Shown here piece by piece: positions 38,389 through 48,702 of a stretch of 64,000 nt of DNA (the stretch's first letter is position 1; every line of letters begins with the position of its first letter). The position numbers and the translations under genes were made by a program. The DNA lies in NCBI RefSeq assembly GCF_025340265.1, contig NZ_CP022707.1:682501-746500 (forward strand), written 5' to 3'. A model generated the notes under the pieces. That model saw only the letters and a program-made list of their open reading frames with translations, was not told the origin of the DNA and searched no databases. This DNA is from Novosphingobium sp. 9 (lineage in GTDB: Bacteria > Pseudomonadota > Alphaproteobacteria > Sphingomonadales > Sphingomonadaceae).

Positions 38389-39111
38389 TCAGTACATGTG
38401 CTGGCCGCCGTTGATCGACAGCGTCGAGCCGGTGACGAAAGCGGCTTCGTCGTCGCACAGGAAGGCCACGCCGCGCGCGATTTCCTTGGCGGCACCAAGG
38501 CGGCCCACCGGGATGCGGGCGACGATCTTCTCCAGCACGGTGGCGGGAACGGCAGCGACCATGTCGGTGTCGATATAGCCGGGCGCGATGGCGTTCACGG
38601 TCACGCCGAACTTGGCGCCTTCCTGCGCCAGCGCCTTGGTGAAGCCGTGGATGCCGGACTTGGCGGCGGCGTAGTTCACCTGACCGTACTGGCCCGACTG
38701 CCCGTTGATCGAGCCGATGTTGACGATACGGCCCCACTTGCGTTCGCGCATGCCGGGGAACGTCGCCTTGGCCATGTTGAAGCAGCCGCCAAGGTTGATG
38801 CGCATGACCTCGTTCCAGTCATCGAAGGTCATCTTGTGGAGCACGCCGTCACGGGTAATCCCGGCATTGTTGACGACGATATCGATCGGGCCGACTTCAT
38901 CTTCCACGCGCTTGCAGCCGACGAGGCAGGCCTCGTGATCGCCCACGTCCCAGCGATAGGCGGCAATTCCGGTACGCTCGGTAAAGGCCTTGGCCTTTTC
39001 CTCATTGCCTGCATAATTCGCGACGACGGTGTGGCCACGCTCTTTCAGGGCCAGCGAGATCGCCTCGCCGATGCCGCGGGTTCCGCCGGTCACGATTGCC
39101 ACTTTCGCCAT
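38389..39111 (-). CDS. phbB: Acetoacetyl-CoA reductase
   Basis: A 240-residue SDR that reduces acetoacetyl-CoA to 3-hydroxybutyryl-CoA for polyhydroxybutyrate. It has VTGGTRGIGEAISLAL for NADPH, VNNAGITRDGVLHKM, and the YAAAKSG catalytic pair with upstream Ser (IGSINGQSGQYGQVNYAAAKSG region). The closing GGQHMY is typical of PhbB. No phaA or phaC is adjacent, so the symbol rests on family resemblance. Confidence 0.9.
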   Translation of the reverse strand: MAKVAIVTGGTRGIGEAISLALKERGHTVVANYAGNEEKAKAFTERTGIAAYRWDVGDHEACLVGCKRVEDEVGPIDIVVNNAGITRDGVLHKMTFDDWNEVMRINLGGCFNMAKATFPGMRERKWGRIVNIGSINGQSGQYGQVNYAAAKSGIHGFTKALAQEGAKFGVTVNAIAPGYIDTDMVAAVPATVLEKIVARIPVGRLGAAKEIARGVAFLCDDEAAFVTGSTLSINGGQHMY

Positions 39112-39324
39112 ATCGATCCTTTCCCTTGCGCCTGTCCGATGACAGTCATGCTATTGCTAGGAAATGCTTGATGGCAGGGCAAGATTGCAGTTCGGTGAGT
39201 TAAACTTGCAATTTTTGAACGCAACATGCGCGTGGTGCACGCAATGCTTTGCATCTCACCGCTTGACGGACACGCGGGGTCCTCGCCCAGGCCTGGACCC
39301 TTGTCAGAACGGGAATATCAGGTT

Positions 39325-40131
39325 TCAGAACTTGAACTGGGTGCCGAGATAGACGGCCTGACTGTCCAGCTTGCCGTCGGTCAGCGGCATCAGTCGCTCG
39401 CGGTCCTGTGTGTAGCGCACGCCTGCCGTGACATCGAGATTCTTGGTCACGCGATAGGCGCCGCCGACGTCAACTTCGTTCGAATCACCGGCATAGCTGC
39501 GTGGCGATCGTCCGGTCGGGTGCTTGTCATCGAAGGAAAGTCGCGTGCTGAAGCGCGAGGGATCGGCTTTGCTGTTCCCGCCCGGCGTCAGGTTGAAGCG
39601 CTTGAGATCGGGAAGGTCCTGAATATCGTGCGGCGCTGGCGAAGGGGGAACGAGGTTCTGCTGCGAGAACGACTGGTATCCCCCGCGCGAAACCCCCAGA
39701 TTGAAGGCGGCCGGCGCGATGCGCATGCGATTGGCTGCCGCGGTGGGGCTGTCATCGGCCTGCGGCAGAGGGATATGTCCATGGACGATGATCGCCTTGG
39801 CGGCTTCGGGGTCGACACGGACCGCCACCGTCACGGCGCGCTCCGGACGATTGGGCGTACCGGCCGGAGTAAACGGAAACCGCTGCCCCTTGGCGAGCGA
39901 GCGCAGGGCCATCTCGCGGGCAAGCGAAAGCGAATCGGTGGCCGCTGTCAGCGGATCGACCACGGTAACGGCATGGGCGTGGCGCAGGTTCGTTGCAAAG
40001 GCGAGCATCGCGCTGGGCAGCGCAAGCACCGCCACGCAGGAGGCAAGTCCCAGTCCCGCACGCATGGCCGAGCGCGGCGCGGAGTCCGGCTCCTGCACGA
40101 TGCGGGGTTGAGATAAGGCAAGCGTTGCCAT
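39325..40131 (-). CDS. Hypothetical membrane-anchored protein with outer-membrane-like C terminus
   Basis: A 268-residue protein. One N-terminal membrane segment (AGLGLASCVAVLALPSAMLAF) leads into a periplasmic region. The last third alternates polar and hydrophobic residues like beta strands (VDVGGAYRVTKNLDVTAGVRYTQ) and the chain ends YLGTQFKF, an aromatic terminus that resembles the sorting signal of outer-membrane barrels. It is too short for a large barrel. Family unknown; a sphingomonad lineage protein is likely. Confidence 0.6.
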   Translation of the reverse strand: MATLALSQPRIVQEPDSAPRSAMRAGLGLASCVAVLALPSAMLAFATNLRHAHAVTVVDPLTAATDSLSLAREMALRSLAKGQRFPFTPAGTPNRPERAVTVAVRVDPEAAKAIIVHGHIPLPQADDSPTAAANRMRIAPAAFNLGVSRGGYQSFSQQNLVPPSPAPHDIQDLPDLKRFNLTPGGNSKADPSRFSTRLSFDDKHPTGRSPRSYAGDSNEVDVGGAYRVTKNLDVTAGVRYTQDRERLMPLTDGKLDSQAVYLGTQFKF

Positions 40132-40505
40132 GTCCAGACGATCCGACCCAGTTTTCCTTCAGCGCGGCATCGTCCGGCGGGGCGATGGCTTCGGGCGCAT
40201 CCTATGAAGCAGCATCCGGCTTAACACAGGCTGATCGGCGTGGGGAGCGGTCTCGTGCATCGTACACCCTTCCCGTTCCCCTTTCCTCGTTCATCGCGCG
40301 TTTAGCTTGCCCGTCCCTAATGCCACGGCTGCCAGTCGTGTCCGCATGCAAACCGCTTTCGTCTACAGGCCGGCAAACGACGGCACCTGCTGCGGTGGCC
40401 CTTGCCGCGCGAGCGCGGGCAGCTATAGAGGCGATGGATCTTCGCGCGTCAGGCCCGTTGCCCCTGTGGCCGGATGGACGTCATGGAACAGGAACTGGAA
40501 TTACG
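40132..40505. other. Gene-free stretch, 374 bases
   Basis: It lies between the divergent starts of the minus-strand hypothetical gene and the DUF3576 gene, so it should hold promoters for both. I see no convincing hairpin terminator, repeat or known riboswitch in it. The plus-strand reading frame is open across the right part but has no start and no family features. Confidence 0.5.
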
Positions 40506-40994
40506 ATGACAGGAAGCACCGACACCGGCCGTACTCTTGCAGGCAAGCTGGCCCGCGCCGGTCTCGCCGCCGGCCTCTGCGGCGTTGTCGCGCTTTCGAT
40601 GGCGGGGTGCGCGGGCAAGCGTCCGGTGCAGTCGCAGGCCGTGCTTGCGGCCTCGAAGGTGACGACGATCGGCGTGAACAGCTACCTGTGGCGCGCCAGC
40701 CTCGATGCGCTGTCGTTCATGCCGCTGCTCCAGACCGACAGCAACGGCGGCGTCATCGTCACCGACTGGTACGTCAACCCCAAGGACCCGACCGAGCGGA
40801 TGAAGGTCTCGGTGACGATCCTCGATCAGGATCTGCGCGCCGATGCGCTGAACGTCGCGGCGACCCGCGAAGTGCAGCAGAACGGCACCTGGGCGCCAGC
40901 ACCGGTACAGGCTGCAACGGTCCAGAAGCTGGAGGATATCATCCTCACCAAGGCGCGTGACCTGCGTCGCGAATCGATCACCAGCTCCAACTGA
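40506..40994 (+). CDS. DUF3576 family lipoprotein
   Basis: A 162-residue protein with a lipobox (VALSMAGCAG) and the DUF3576 core GVNSYLWRASLDALSFMPLLQTDSNGGVIVTDWYVNPKDPTERMKVSV. Function unknown, conserved in alphaproteobacteria and often upstream of leuS, as here. It is likely cotranscribed with leuS, lptE and holA, which would place it in outer-membrane biogenesis by context. Confidence 0.88.
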   Translation: MTGSTDTGRTLAGKLARAGLAAGLCGVVALSMAGCAGKRPVQSQAVLAASKVTTIGVNSYLWRASLDALSFMPLLQTDSNGGVIVTDWYVNPKDPTERMKVSVTILDQDLRADALNVAATREVQQNGTWAPAPVQAATVQKLEDIILTKARDLRRESITSSN

Positions 40995-41082
40995 TATTTC
41001 CTGCGCGTCGTCGTTCCCGGTTTGAAAAGGACCGGCGACGCCACCCCGCAGGGCGCGATCTGCCCTTGAGAGAGACTGATAC

Positions 41083-43595
41083 ATGACCGAGCGGTTCGAT
41101 CCGGCTCAGGCGGACACGCGCTGGCAGAAGGTTTGGGACGAGGCACAGGTTTTCCGTGCCGACGATGCGACCACCAAGCCGCGCAGCTATGTCCTTGAGA
41201 TGTTCCCCTATCCTTCGGGGCGCATCCACATCGGCCACGTCCGCAACTACACCATGGGTGACGTGCTGGCGCGCTACAAGCGCATGCGCGGCCATGAAGT
41301 GCTGCACCCGATGGGCTGGGACGCGTTCGGCATGCCCGCCGAAAACGCGGCGATGGAAAAGGGCGTTCACCCGGCGGCTGGACGCGCGACAATATCGCCA
41401 ACATGAAGGCGCAGTTGAAGCGCCTGGGCTTCGCGCTCGACTGGAGCCGCGAGATCGCCACCTGCGAGCCGGAATACTACGGCCACGAACAGGCGCTGTT
41501 CCTCGATCTCTATGCCAACGATCTGGTTTACCGCAAGGAATCGGCGGTGAACTGGGACCCGGTCGACATGACCGTGCTGGCGAACGAGCAGGTGATCGAC
41601 GGGCGCGGCTGGCGTTCGGGCGCGCTGGTCGAGAAGCGCAAGCTCTCGCAGTGGTTCCTCAAGATCACCGATTTCGCCGACGAACTGCTCGAAGGCCTCT
41701 CCACGCTCGACAAGTGGCCCGAGAAGGTCCGCACGATGCAGGAGAACTGGATCGGCAAGTCGCAAGGGTTGCAGTTCCGCTTCGACCTGTCCGACGGCGG
41801 CGCGGTGGAAGTCTACTCGACCCGTCCTGACACCATTTTCGGCGCCAGCTTCGTGGCTGTCGCCGCCGATCACCCGATCGCGCAGAAGGTCGCCGAAGGG
41901 CGCGCCGACGTGCAGGACTTTATCGCGCTGTGCAAGCAGGGCGGGACGACGGCGGCTGAGCTGGAAACGGCGGAGAAGCTGGGCTTCGATACCGGCATCA
42001 CCGCCAAGCATCCATTCACCGGTGCGGCGCTGCCGGTCTACATCGCCAACTTCGTGCTGATGGACTACGGCACCGGCGCGGTGATGGCCGTTCCGGGGCA
42101 TGACCAGCGCGATTTCGAGTTCGCGACCAAGTACGCCCTGCCGATCCTGCGCGTTGTCGCGGCCAGCGCCGAGGAGGCCGACAAGCCCTTCGACGGTGAG
42201 TCAGAGGCAGGCGATGGGGTTCTGGTGAACTCCGACTTCCTGAACGGCCTGAGCGTCGCCGAGGCCAAGGCTGCCGTCATCGCGCGGGCCGAAGGTGAGG
42301 GCTGGGGACAGGGCCAGACGGTGTGGCGCCTGCGCGACTGGGGCGTTTCGCGCCAGCGCTACTGGGGCACGCCGATCCCGTTCGTCCACTGCGAGATCTG
42401 CGGCGTGGTGCCGGTGCCCAAGAAGCACCTGCCGGTCACGCTGCCCGAGGACGTCGATTTCTCGGTGCCGGGCAACCCGCTCGACCGTCACCCGACATGG
42501 AAGCATGTCGACTGTCCGCAATGTGGGCACGCGGCGCGGCGCGAGACCGACACGCTCGATACCTTCGCGGACAGCTCGTGGTATTTCCTGCGCTTCGCCA
42601 GCCAGCCTGCCGACGCGCCGTTCGACCCGGCGGTGATCGCCAAGTGGCTGCCGGTGGAACAGTACATCGGCGGTATCGAGCACGCGATCCTGCACTTGCT
42701 CTATGCCCGCTTCTGGACCCGCGCACTGGCCCGGGTCGGCAAGGTCGAGGTCACGGAGCCGTTCGCCAGCCTGTTCACGCAGGGCATGGTGACGCACGAG
42801 ACCTATTCGCGTCCCGAGGGCGGGCGTTCGGTGTTCTTCGCGCCGTCCGAGATCACGCGCAGCGCCGATGGCGCGACGCTCAAGGCCGATGGCCAGCCGG
42901 TGGAAGTCGGCAAAGTCATCAAGATGTCGAAGTCGAAGAAGAACGTCGTTGATCCCGACGAGATCGTCGCGACTTACGGCGCCGATGCGATCCGCTGGTT
43001 CATGCTGTCCGACAGCCCGCCCGAGCGTGACCTGCCGTGGTCGGAAGCCGGGATCGAGGGCTGCGGCCGCTTCGTGCAGCGCCTGTGGCGTCTGTTCGGC
43101 CAGTTCGATGCGAGCGCGACCGGCGAGGACAAGGCTCTTGACCGCAAGGCGCACCAGACCGTCGCCGCGATCGCCGGCGACATCGAATCGCTCGGCTTCA
43201 ACAAGGCCGTGGCACGCATCTACGAACTGACCGGCGCCACCGAGAAGGCCGTTCCCTCTGCCAGCCGCTCGCAGGCGATCCGCACGCTGCTGCTGCTGAT
43301 CGCGCCGATGATGCCGCACCTTGCCGAAGAGGCATGGTCGACCTTCGGAGAGGGGCTCGTCGCCGAGGCGCTGTGGCCCGAAGTCGATCCGGCGCTGCTG
43401 GTCGACGACGAAGTGACCGTGGCGGTGCAGGTCAAGGGCAAGCTGCGCGACACGCTGACCGTCGCCAAGGGCACCTCGAAGGAGGAACTCGAAGCGCTTG
43501 CCCTCGCCAGCGAGAAGGTGCAGCGTGCCCTCGATGGAGCCGAGGTAAGGAAAGTGATCGTCGTGCCCGACCGTCTGGTGAACCTGGTCGCATGA
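41083..43595 (+). CDS. leuS: Leucyl-tRNA synthetase, with an apparent frameshift
   Basis: Class I synthetase charging tRNA-Leu. The N-terminal frame reads [42 protein letters not shown] (HIGH motif) and [23 protein letters not shown], then is lost near 41373. The second frame resumes at once with [24 protein letters not shown], carries the editing domain and the KMSKSKKNV motif, and ends normally. Inserting one G in the GG at 41373-41374 restores [11 protein letters not shown] and gives about 837 residues. Since the gene is essential, a base-calling error is by far the best explanation. It overlaps lptE by four bases. Confidence 0.95.
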
Positions 43596-44100
43596 AGCGC
43601 CTCCTGCCTCTCGCCGCCGCTGCGCTGGTCCTCCCTCTGACGCTGTCGGGCTGCGGCCTGACGCCGATGTATGCCGGCGGCGGCCATGGCGCGATCGCGC
43701 AGGGCTTTCCAGCGTGGAAGTCTCGGCGATCAGCGGGCAGGACGGCTGGCTGGTGCGCAATGCGCTGGTCGACAATCTGGGCAGCGGCAAGGTCAGCAAC
43801 CCCAAGTACCGCCTCGATGTGCGTCTCGACGACAAGCTCGAAGGCCTTGCGGTGCTGTCGGACGACTCGATCACGCGCGAACGCCGCACGCTCAGCGCGC
43901 GTTATCAGTTGGTGGACAATGCCACCGGCGAAGTGCTGCTCGATTCGAGCGCCAGCTCGGACGCAGGCATCGACGTCGTCAGTTCCGACTATGCGACGAT
44001 CGCGGCGGAGCAGACGGCGCTGGAGAACCTGTCGAAGGATATCGCCACCCGGATCGTCACCAGTGTCGCGCTGCGCCTGCGCGGCGATACGGACCAGTGA
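43592..44100 (+). CDS. lptE: LPS-assembly lipoprotein LptE, with an apparent frameshift
   Basis: The lipoprotein partner of LptD at the outer membrane. The first frame gives a signal peptide and lipobox ([18 protein letters not shown]); the second gives [37 protein letters not shown] and [15 protein letters not shown], the LptE domain. One missing base in TTT at 43706-43708 (or the adjacent C) explains the break. The corrected length is about 169 residues. It sits between leuS and holA as in other alphaproteobacteria. Confidence 0.88.
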
Positions 44101-45122
44101 AGGCCACCCAGCGCGATTTCGCAGGTCTGGCTCAGCGCGTCGCGGGTCAGGCGCGCGTCTTCTTCTTCTGCGGTGACGAGGCGAGCGCGGGCGATGCCGC
44201 CGCGCGCATTTTCGACCTGCTGCTCGATCCCGGCGAGCGAATCGAGTTCACCGGCGCCGAACTGAAGCGCGATCCCGTCCGGCTGGGTGACGAGGCGCGC
44301 TCGACCTCGCTGTTCGGCGGCACGCGCCATATCTGGATTCGCGTGCAGGGCGATGAGGCGCACGATGCCCTGTCGATCCTGCTGGAAGGCGAGGCCGAGC
44401 CTTGCCCGGTGCTGGTCGTCGCCACCGGTGCCACCGACAAGTCGCGCACCGCCAAGCTGCTCGCGCCGCGCCCCGATGCGCTGGTCGCGATGTTCTACCC
44501 GCCTGACCTTGCCGCCGTGTCGGGTTCGGTGCGCGCGATGGCCAACGGGGCCGGGCTCAAGATGGGCAGCGATCTGGCCGAGCGGATCGCGCGTGCTGCC
44601 GGGCTCGACACGCGCCTTGCCCGTGCAGAGGTCGAGAAACTGGCGCTCTACATGGATGCAACGGCGCAGACCCCGCGTGCCGTCACGGTTGCCGATCTCG
44701 ATGCCGTGGCAGCGCGCACCGAAGATGACGATTTCGGGCCACTGGTGGATGCCGTGCTGGGCGGTCGCAAGGCCCAGCTGGCAGGCGAGCTCAAGCGGTT
44801 TCGCGATCAGGCGATCAACCCGGTGGGCTTGCTGCTGGCCATCGAGCGGCGCGTGGCGCAACTGGCGGCGCTCAACGCCCGGCTGGGCGAGCAGGCCGAT
44901 ATTGCAGCCTTTATCAAGACTGAAGTCGATGCCCGCCGCATATTCTGGAAAGATCAGGCGGTATTGGGCGCACAGTTGCGGATATGGCACGGTCCGCGAT
45001 TGGCCCGACTGGGCGCGAGACTGGTGGAAACGCATCGCATCCTGATGAAAAACAATCAGGATTCCGAGCTTTTATTGTCGCAGGTGATGACCCAGATAAC
45101 GCAGATCGCCAGCAGATCGTAA
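44097..45122 (+). CDS. holA: DNA polymerase III subunit delta
   Basis: A 341-residue clamp-loader delta subunit. It has ARVFFFCGDEASAGDAAARIFDLL, LFGGTRHIWIRVQGDEAH, and the C-terminal INPVGLLLAIERRVAQL and LLLSQVMTQI. GTG 44097 overlaps the lptE stop, so leuS-lptE-holA form one coupled unit. It opens the beta clamp within the gamma/tau complex. Confidence 0.92.
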   Translation: MKATQRDFAGLAQRVAGQARVFFFCGDEASAGDAAARIFDLLLDPGERIEFTGAELKRDPVRLGDEARSTSLFGGTRHIWIRVQGDEAHDALSILLEGEAEPCPVLVVATGATDKSRTAKLLAPRPDALVAMFYPPDLAAVSGSVRAMANGAGLKMGSDLAERIARAAGLDTRLARAEVEKLALYMDATAQTPRAVTVADLDAVAARTEDDDFGPLVDAVLGGRKAQLAGELKRFRDQAINPVGLLLAIERRVAQLAALNARLGEQADIAAFIKTEVDARRIFWKDQAVLGAQLRIWHGPRLARLGARLVETHRILMKNNQDSELLLSQVMTQITQIASRS

Positions 45123-45279
45123 ATATAACCCTGCCTGCGGAACATTCCATCATTGCAGTATTTGTGGTTGCCGTAAGTATGCCCTGGTAGTTATACCTAT
45201 TGCAGTGCAGCGAGGGGCTGTCTGGTGCGCCGTCTGGGAATTATCGGGCGGGAGGAACAGGTTGGGGAGTGCAAACGTC

Positions 45280-46679
45280 ATGAATGCGCCCATCGCCCAA
45301 CAGGCATTGGCTGATTCGCAGCTGGCAGACAGTGCACTGCTCGTGGCGCCTTCGCTCACGCAACGACGGCTGCAATGCTATCTGGCTCTGCTTCTGGCAG
45401 ACATTTTTGCGATCCTGGTCGGGTTCTCGATCGTCGGTTATGTTTTCATGGGACAGCGCGGGCTGAAGAATCGCTGCTGCTCGCACAGATGCTGTTTCCT
45501 ATCTACCTGACCATCGGTCTGTACAACGGCGCCTATTCGATCGCTGCACTGCGACGCCCCTGGACCGGCATCGGTCGGGCGCTGTTCGCCATGGCGATCG
45601 GTCTGGTCGCGGTGATCTTCGTACACTTCCTGGTCAAGGCATCGACGGAGTTTTCGCGCATCGGCTTCGTGTCCGGGGCCCTGAGCGCATCGGCATTGGC
45701 TGTATGGGGGCGCCTTCAGCTGCGCAGCTTTGTCAGCTGGCGCTGCGGACACAACGTCATCAACGAACTGGTGATCGATGACGGTGGCCCGCAAGTGCAG
45801 ATCCCCGGTGCCATCCGCGTCTCTGCGGCAGCCATGGGGTTGCGCCTGAACCTCGATGATCCGCACATGCTGGCGCGCGTGGGGCTGGTACTGCGCAATA
45901 TCGACCGCGTGATCGTCAGCTGCCCGCCGGAGCGGCGCGCATCCTGGGCTGTGGTGCTGAAGGGCGCCAATGTCGACGGGGAAGTGCTGGACGACGAAGT
46001 CGCGCGCCTCGGTGCCCAAGGCGCGCGTGTGGCTGGCGGCTATGGTCTGCTCATGGTCTCGACCGGGCCGCTGGGTCTGCGCGATCGGGCGATGAAGCGG
46101 CTCTTCGACATAGCGTTTTCCGGCGCGGCAATCCTGGCGCTTTCGCCGTTGCTGCTTGTCGTGGCGGCGGCGGTGAAGCTTCAGGACGGTGGCCCGGTGC
46201 TGTTCGTCCAGCGGCGGATCGGTCGCGGCAATCGCTTCTTCTCGATGTACAAGTTCCGTTCGATGTCGCAGGCGTTGAGCGATGCGGACGGCAGTCAGTC
46301 CGCCTCGCGCACCGATCAGCGGATCACCCGCGTCGGTCGGTTCATCCGCGGCACCAGCATCGATGAGCTGCCGCAACTGTTCAACGTTCTGCTTGGCGAC
46401 ATGAGCCTTGTCGGGCCGCGTCCGCATGCCATGGGCTCGCTGGCGGGCAGCAAGCTGTTCTGGGAAGTCGATCGTCGCTACTGGCAACGGCATTGTCTGA
46501 AGCCGGGCCTCAGCGGGCTGGCGCAGGTGCGTGGCTTCCGCGGCGCCACGGATCGCGAATCGGATCTTACCGATCGCTTGCAGGCGGATCTGGAGTATCT
46601 GGAGGGCTGGACGATCCTGCGCGACATCCAGATACTCGCGATGACGCTCAGAGTGCTGGTCCACGATCGCGCCTATTGA
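45280..46679 (+). CDS. Undecaprenyl-phosphate sugar phosphotransferase, with an apparent frameshift
   Basis: An exopolysaccharide-initiating enzyme of the GumD/SpsB type that loads the first hexose phosphate onto undecaprenyl phosphate. The N-terminal membrane region ([27 protein letters not shown]) is in one frame; the rest, including [66 protein letters not shown] and [15 protein letters not shown], is in another. One G missing from GGG at 45460-45462 (giving [15 protein letters not shown]) explains it; corrected length is about 466 residues. No other EPS genes are next to it. Confidence 0.9.
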
Positions 46680-46781
46680 TGCGCGGTGAGAGAAGGCCGG
46701 AGACCCCGCAAAGGATGGTGGTCTTGCGAAAGGCGCTTTTAGAGTCAGTTTGAAAAATGCCTGCGGCGGCATTTTTGGTTC

Positions 46782-46858
46782 GGCACCGGCCCTCTCCCCA
46801 CCCTGTCACCCAACGGTAGTATCGTACGGGTGGTAGGGTGGAGGAGAGGGCCGGTGCC
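46782..46858. repeat. Seventy-seven-base palindrome after the sugar transferase gene
   Basis: GGCACCGGCCCTCTCC (46782-46797) is a perfect inverted copy of GGAGAGGGCCGGTGCC (46843-46858), with inner arms CACCCT (46799-46804) and AGGGTG (46835-46840). A second hairpin, AAATTCGGC-TAT-GCCGAATTT (46862-46882), follows, the same module as at 22711. It would form a strong RNA or DNA structure. Confidence 0.75.
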
Positions 46859-46896
46859 GCCAAATTCGGCTATGCCGAATTTTCAAATGGGCTCTT

Positions 46897-46937
46897 GTAC
46901 CAATCTCCGATGAGTCCGGCTCATCGAGCTTTGGTCT
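46897..46937. repeat. Stop-codon-associated palindromic repeat, copy 1
   Basis: A 41-base element ending ATCGAGCTTTGGT, with an inner GATGAG/CTCATC hairpin. It reaches the stop codon of the minus-strand gene at 46937. The 3' half is nearly the same as 54406-54444, which also touches a minus-strand stop codon. Confidence 0.6.
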
Positions 46938-47361
46938 TACTGCGAAAGCCGATAGCTGACGCTGCCGCTGGTCAGCACGATATCGAGCCAGAGGCTCACG
47001 CCGTCCTCTTCTTCTGCCCATACCGGCTCGCACGCATTGCCGGTGAACTGCCCCAGGCGCTGCCGCCCACGGTGACGGGCACTTTTGTCGCGCCGCCATC
47101 GATAGAGCGCAGCAGGCGGACGGTGCCGGACCAGGTTCCCGAGAGCGAGATCATCACCGTGCGACCGGCAACCGGAATGTAGGGGCCAGCGATCGCATTG
47201 GCGGCGGCGGTGCTGCTGAGAGCTGCTGCAGGCGCGCTGGCGGCCATCGTGACAGGCAGGGGCTGTGCTGCATGCACGAGCGAGAAGTCGCCGCCGGTGT
47301 CGGAAAAGCCGACTGCGAAGGCGGGCGTATAACGGGCGGGGGTAGAAATCGGACTGGTCAT
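46937..47361 (-). CDS. Hypothetical small protein, with an apparent frameshift
   Basis: From ATG 47361 (AGGAG five bases upstream) the frame reads MTSPISTPARYTPAFAVGFSDTGGDF and a beta-rich domain with GPYIPVAGRTVMISLSGTWSGTVRLLRSIDGG, then shifts near CCCC 47051-47054 (plus strand). The next frame gives NACEPVWAEEEDGVSLWLDIVLTSGSVSYRLSQ and TAA. One extra G restores a continuous chain of about 141 residues. The sandwich-like pattern resembles small phage or capsid-decoration domains, but the family is not identified. Confidence 0.65.
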
Positions 47362-47476
47362 CGGGGCTCCTGTCTCTGAGGAAGGCCCAAAACCAGATAC
47401 GCAGGTTCGATGATGTAGGAAAACGGTTTGGTGTCGCAGGCCTTCCGGAATTTCGCTTCCGGAAGGCTTGCGAAGA

Positions 47477-48034
47477 TCACTTCTTCTTGGGCGCGCCCTG
47501 CGTGGCGGTGCTCTGCGTCGACGAGGACTGGTTCTGCTGCTTGGGCACCGTGAAGGTGCCTGAGACGCGCCCGCCCGTCGCCTGCGAGACACCGGAGTTG
47601 AGGTCGATCACGAAGCGTCCGCCATGCAGTGTATCGCCGTTGTCGCGCTTGATCGTGGCATTGCCGATCATCGTGATGATCCGCTTGTTGAAATCGTAGA
47701 TCGCGGTATCGCCGGTCGCCACTTCACCCGGACGCGTGACGATGACGTTGCCGCTGGCGGTGATGCGCTGGATCTGCGTCTGGTTGCCCTGCGTGTAATT
47801 GACCAGCGTGCGGGCCGAGCGCAGGCGCAGTTCGGCCTGCGTGACATCGACGTTGCCGGTCAGGATCACGCGGTTCTGCTTGTCCTGAAGTTCGATGTGA
47901 TCGGCTTCGGTATGGACCGGGGCATTGCTGTCATGACCCTTGAGCATCTGCGCGCCGGACTGCGTGGCCAGCAGCAGGCAGCTACCCGCCATGGCGGTCA
48001 TCAAAACGGCACGGCCTGCGCGGCGAAGCGTCAT
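47477..48034 (-). CDS. lptA: LPS transport periplasmic protein LptA
   Basis: A 185-residue periplasmic bridge protein. A signal peptide (LMTAMAGSCLLLATQSGAQ) is followed by the OstA domain with HTEADHIELQDKQNRVILTGNVDVTQ and NVIVTRPGEVATGDTAIYD. The tail is Gln/Ser-rich and basic. It overlaps lptC by four bases; lptB does not follow, which is usual elsewhere. Confidence 0.92.
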   Translation of the reverse strand: MTLRRAGRAVLMTAMAGSCLLLATQSGAQMLKGHDSNAPVHTEADHIELQDKQNRVILTGNVDVTQAELRLRSARTLVNYTQGNQTQIQRITASGNVIVTRPGEVATGDTAIYDFNKRIITMIGNATIKRDNGDTLHGGRFVIDLNSGVSQATGGRVSGTFTVPKQQNQSSSTQSTATQGAPKKK

Positions 48035-48678
48035 TTGGGTATCCTCATCTTGCCCGGCACGATCGTCATGCGGGCACGGCCGTCCAGAATGACCGTCCGG
48101 TTCTCGAAATCGGCAGACATCGTGTCTCCGCTGAACGTACCGGTCGGAACCTGGCCCTGAACGCCGCCGGTTCCCTTAGCAGTCTTGGTCTTGATGTCGA
48201 TATCCACCTTGCTGGTGGTCATATGATAGCCGTCAGGCCCGTTGAAAACCACCGGGCCATCGGCCTGCAGCTTTTCGACGTTATAATCGTAACGGCCGGT
48301 GGGGGCGTTGATCCGCGCAGGACCGTCATTGAGTGACAGCTCCGCCCCCAGCCCCTGGAGGTTGACGATCGAGTCGGTCGCCGATGTCTGCAGCGCGTGG
48401 TCGGCGGTGATGAGGAACGGGCGGCCCCGGTCATCCTTGCCGCGATAGCCGGCATTGGTGGCGGCAAGGCGATCGTTGGTGACGGCCACCTTGTTGCGGT
48501 CGAGCAGGAAGCTGACTTCTCCGCGCGGTGCCAGCGGCGTGACGATCAGCACTGCCAGCATCACGCCTATGCCTGCGGGCAGGGCCCTGGACAGCAGCGC
48601 GATCATCCGGTCGCGCGCGCCGCCCGGCCTTGCCAGATGCTGGCGGCGGTTGCGGATCTGGGTGGCCTCTACCGACAT
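48031..48678 (-). CDS. lptC: LPS export system protein LptC
   Basis: A 215-residue inner-membrane-anchored protein (one segment LPAGIGVMLAVLIVTPLA) with an OstA-like periplasmic domain including INAPTGRYDYNVEKLQADGPVVF. It links the LptBFG ATPase to LptA. It lies 24 bases after ribonuclease D and is translated with lptA. Confidence 0.88.
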   Translation of the reverse strand: MSVEATQIRNRRQHLARPGGARDRMIALLSRALPAGIGVMLAVLIVTPLAPRGEVSFLLDRNKVAVTNDRLAATNAGYRGKDDRGRPFLITADHALQTSATDSIVNLQGLGAELSLNDGPARINAPTGRYDYNVEKLQADGPVVFNGPDGYHMTTSKVDIDIKTKTAKGTGGVQGQVPTGTFSGDTMSADFENRTVILDGRARMTIVPGKMRIPK

Positions 48679-48702
48679 GCGATGGTTCCGAAGGCGCCGC
48701 GA

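Noticed and set aside
41371..41406. Programmed ribosomal frameshift in leuS
   Set aside because: No slippery heptamer or downstream pseudoknot is seen, and six other genes show the same single-base loss, which fits base-calling error better.
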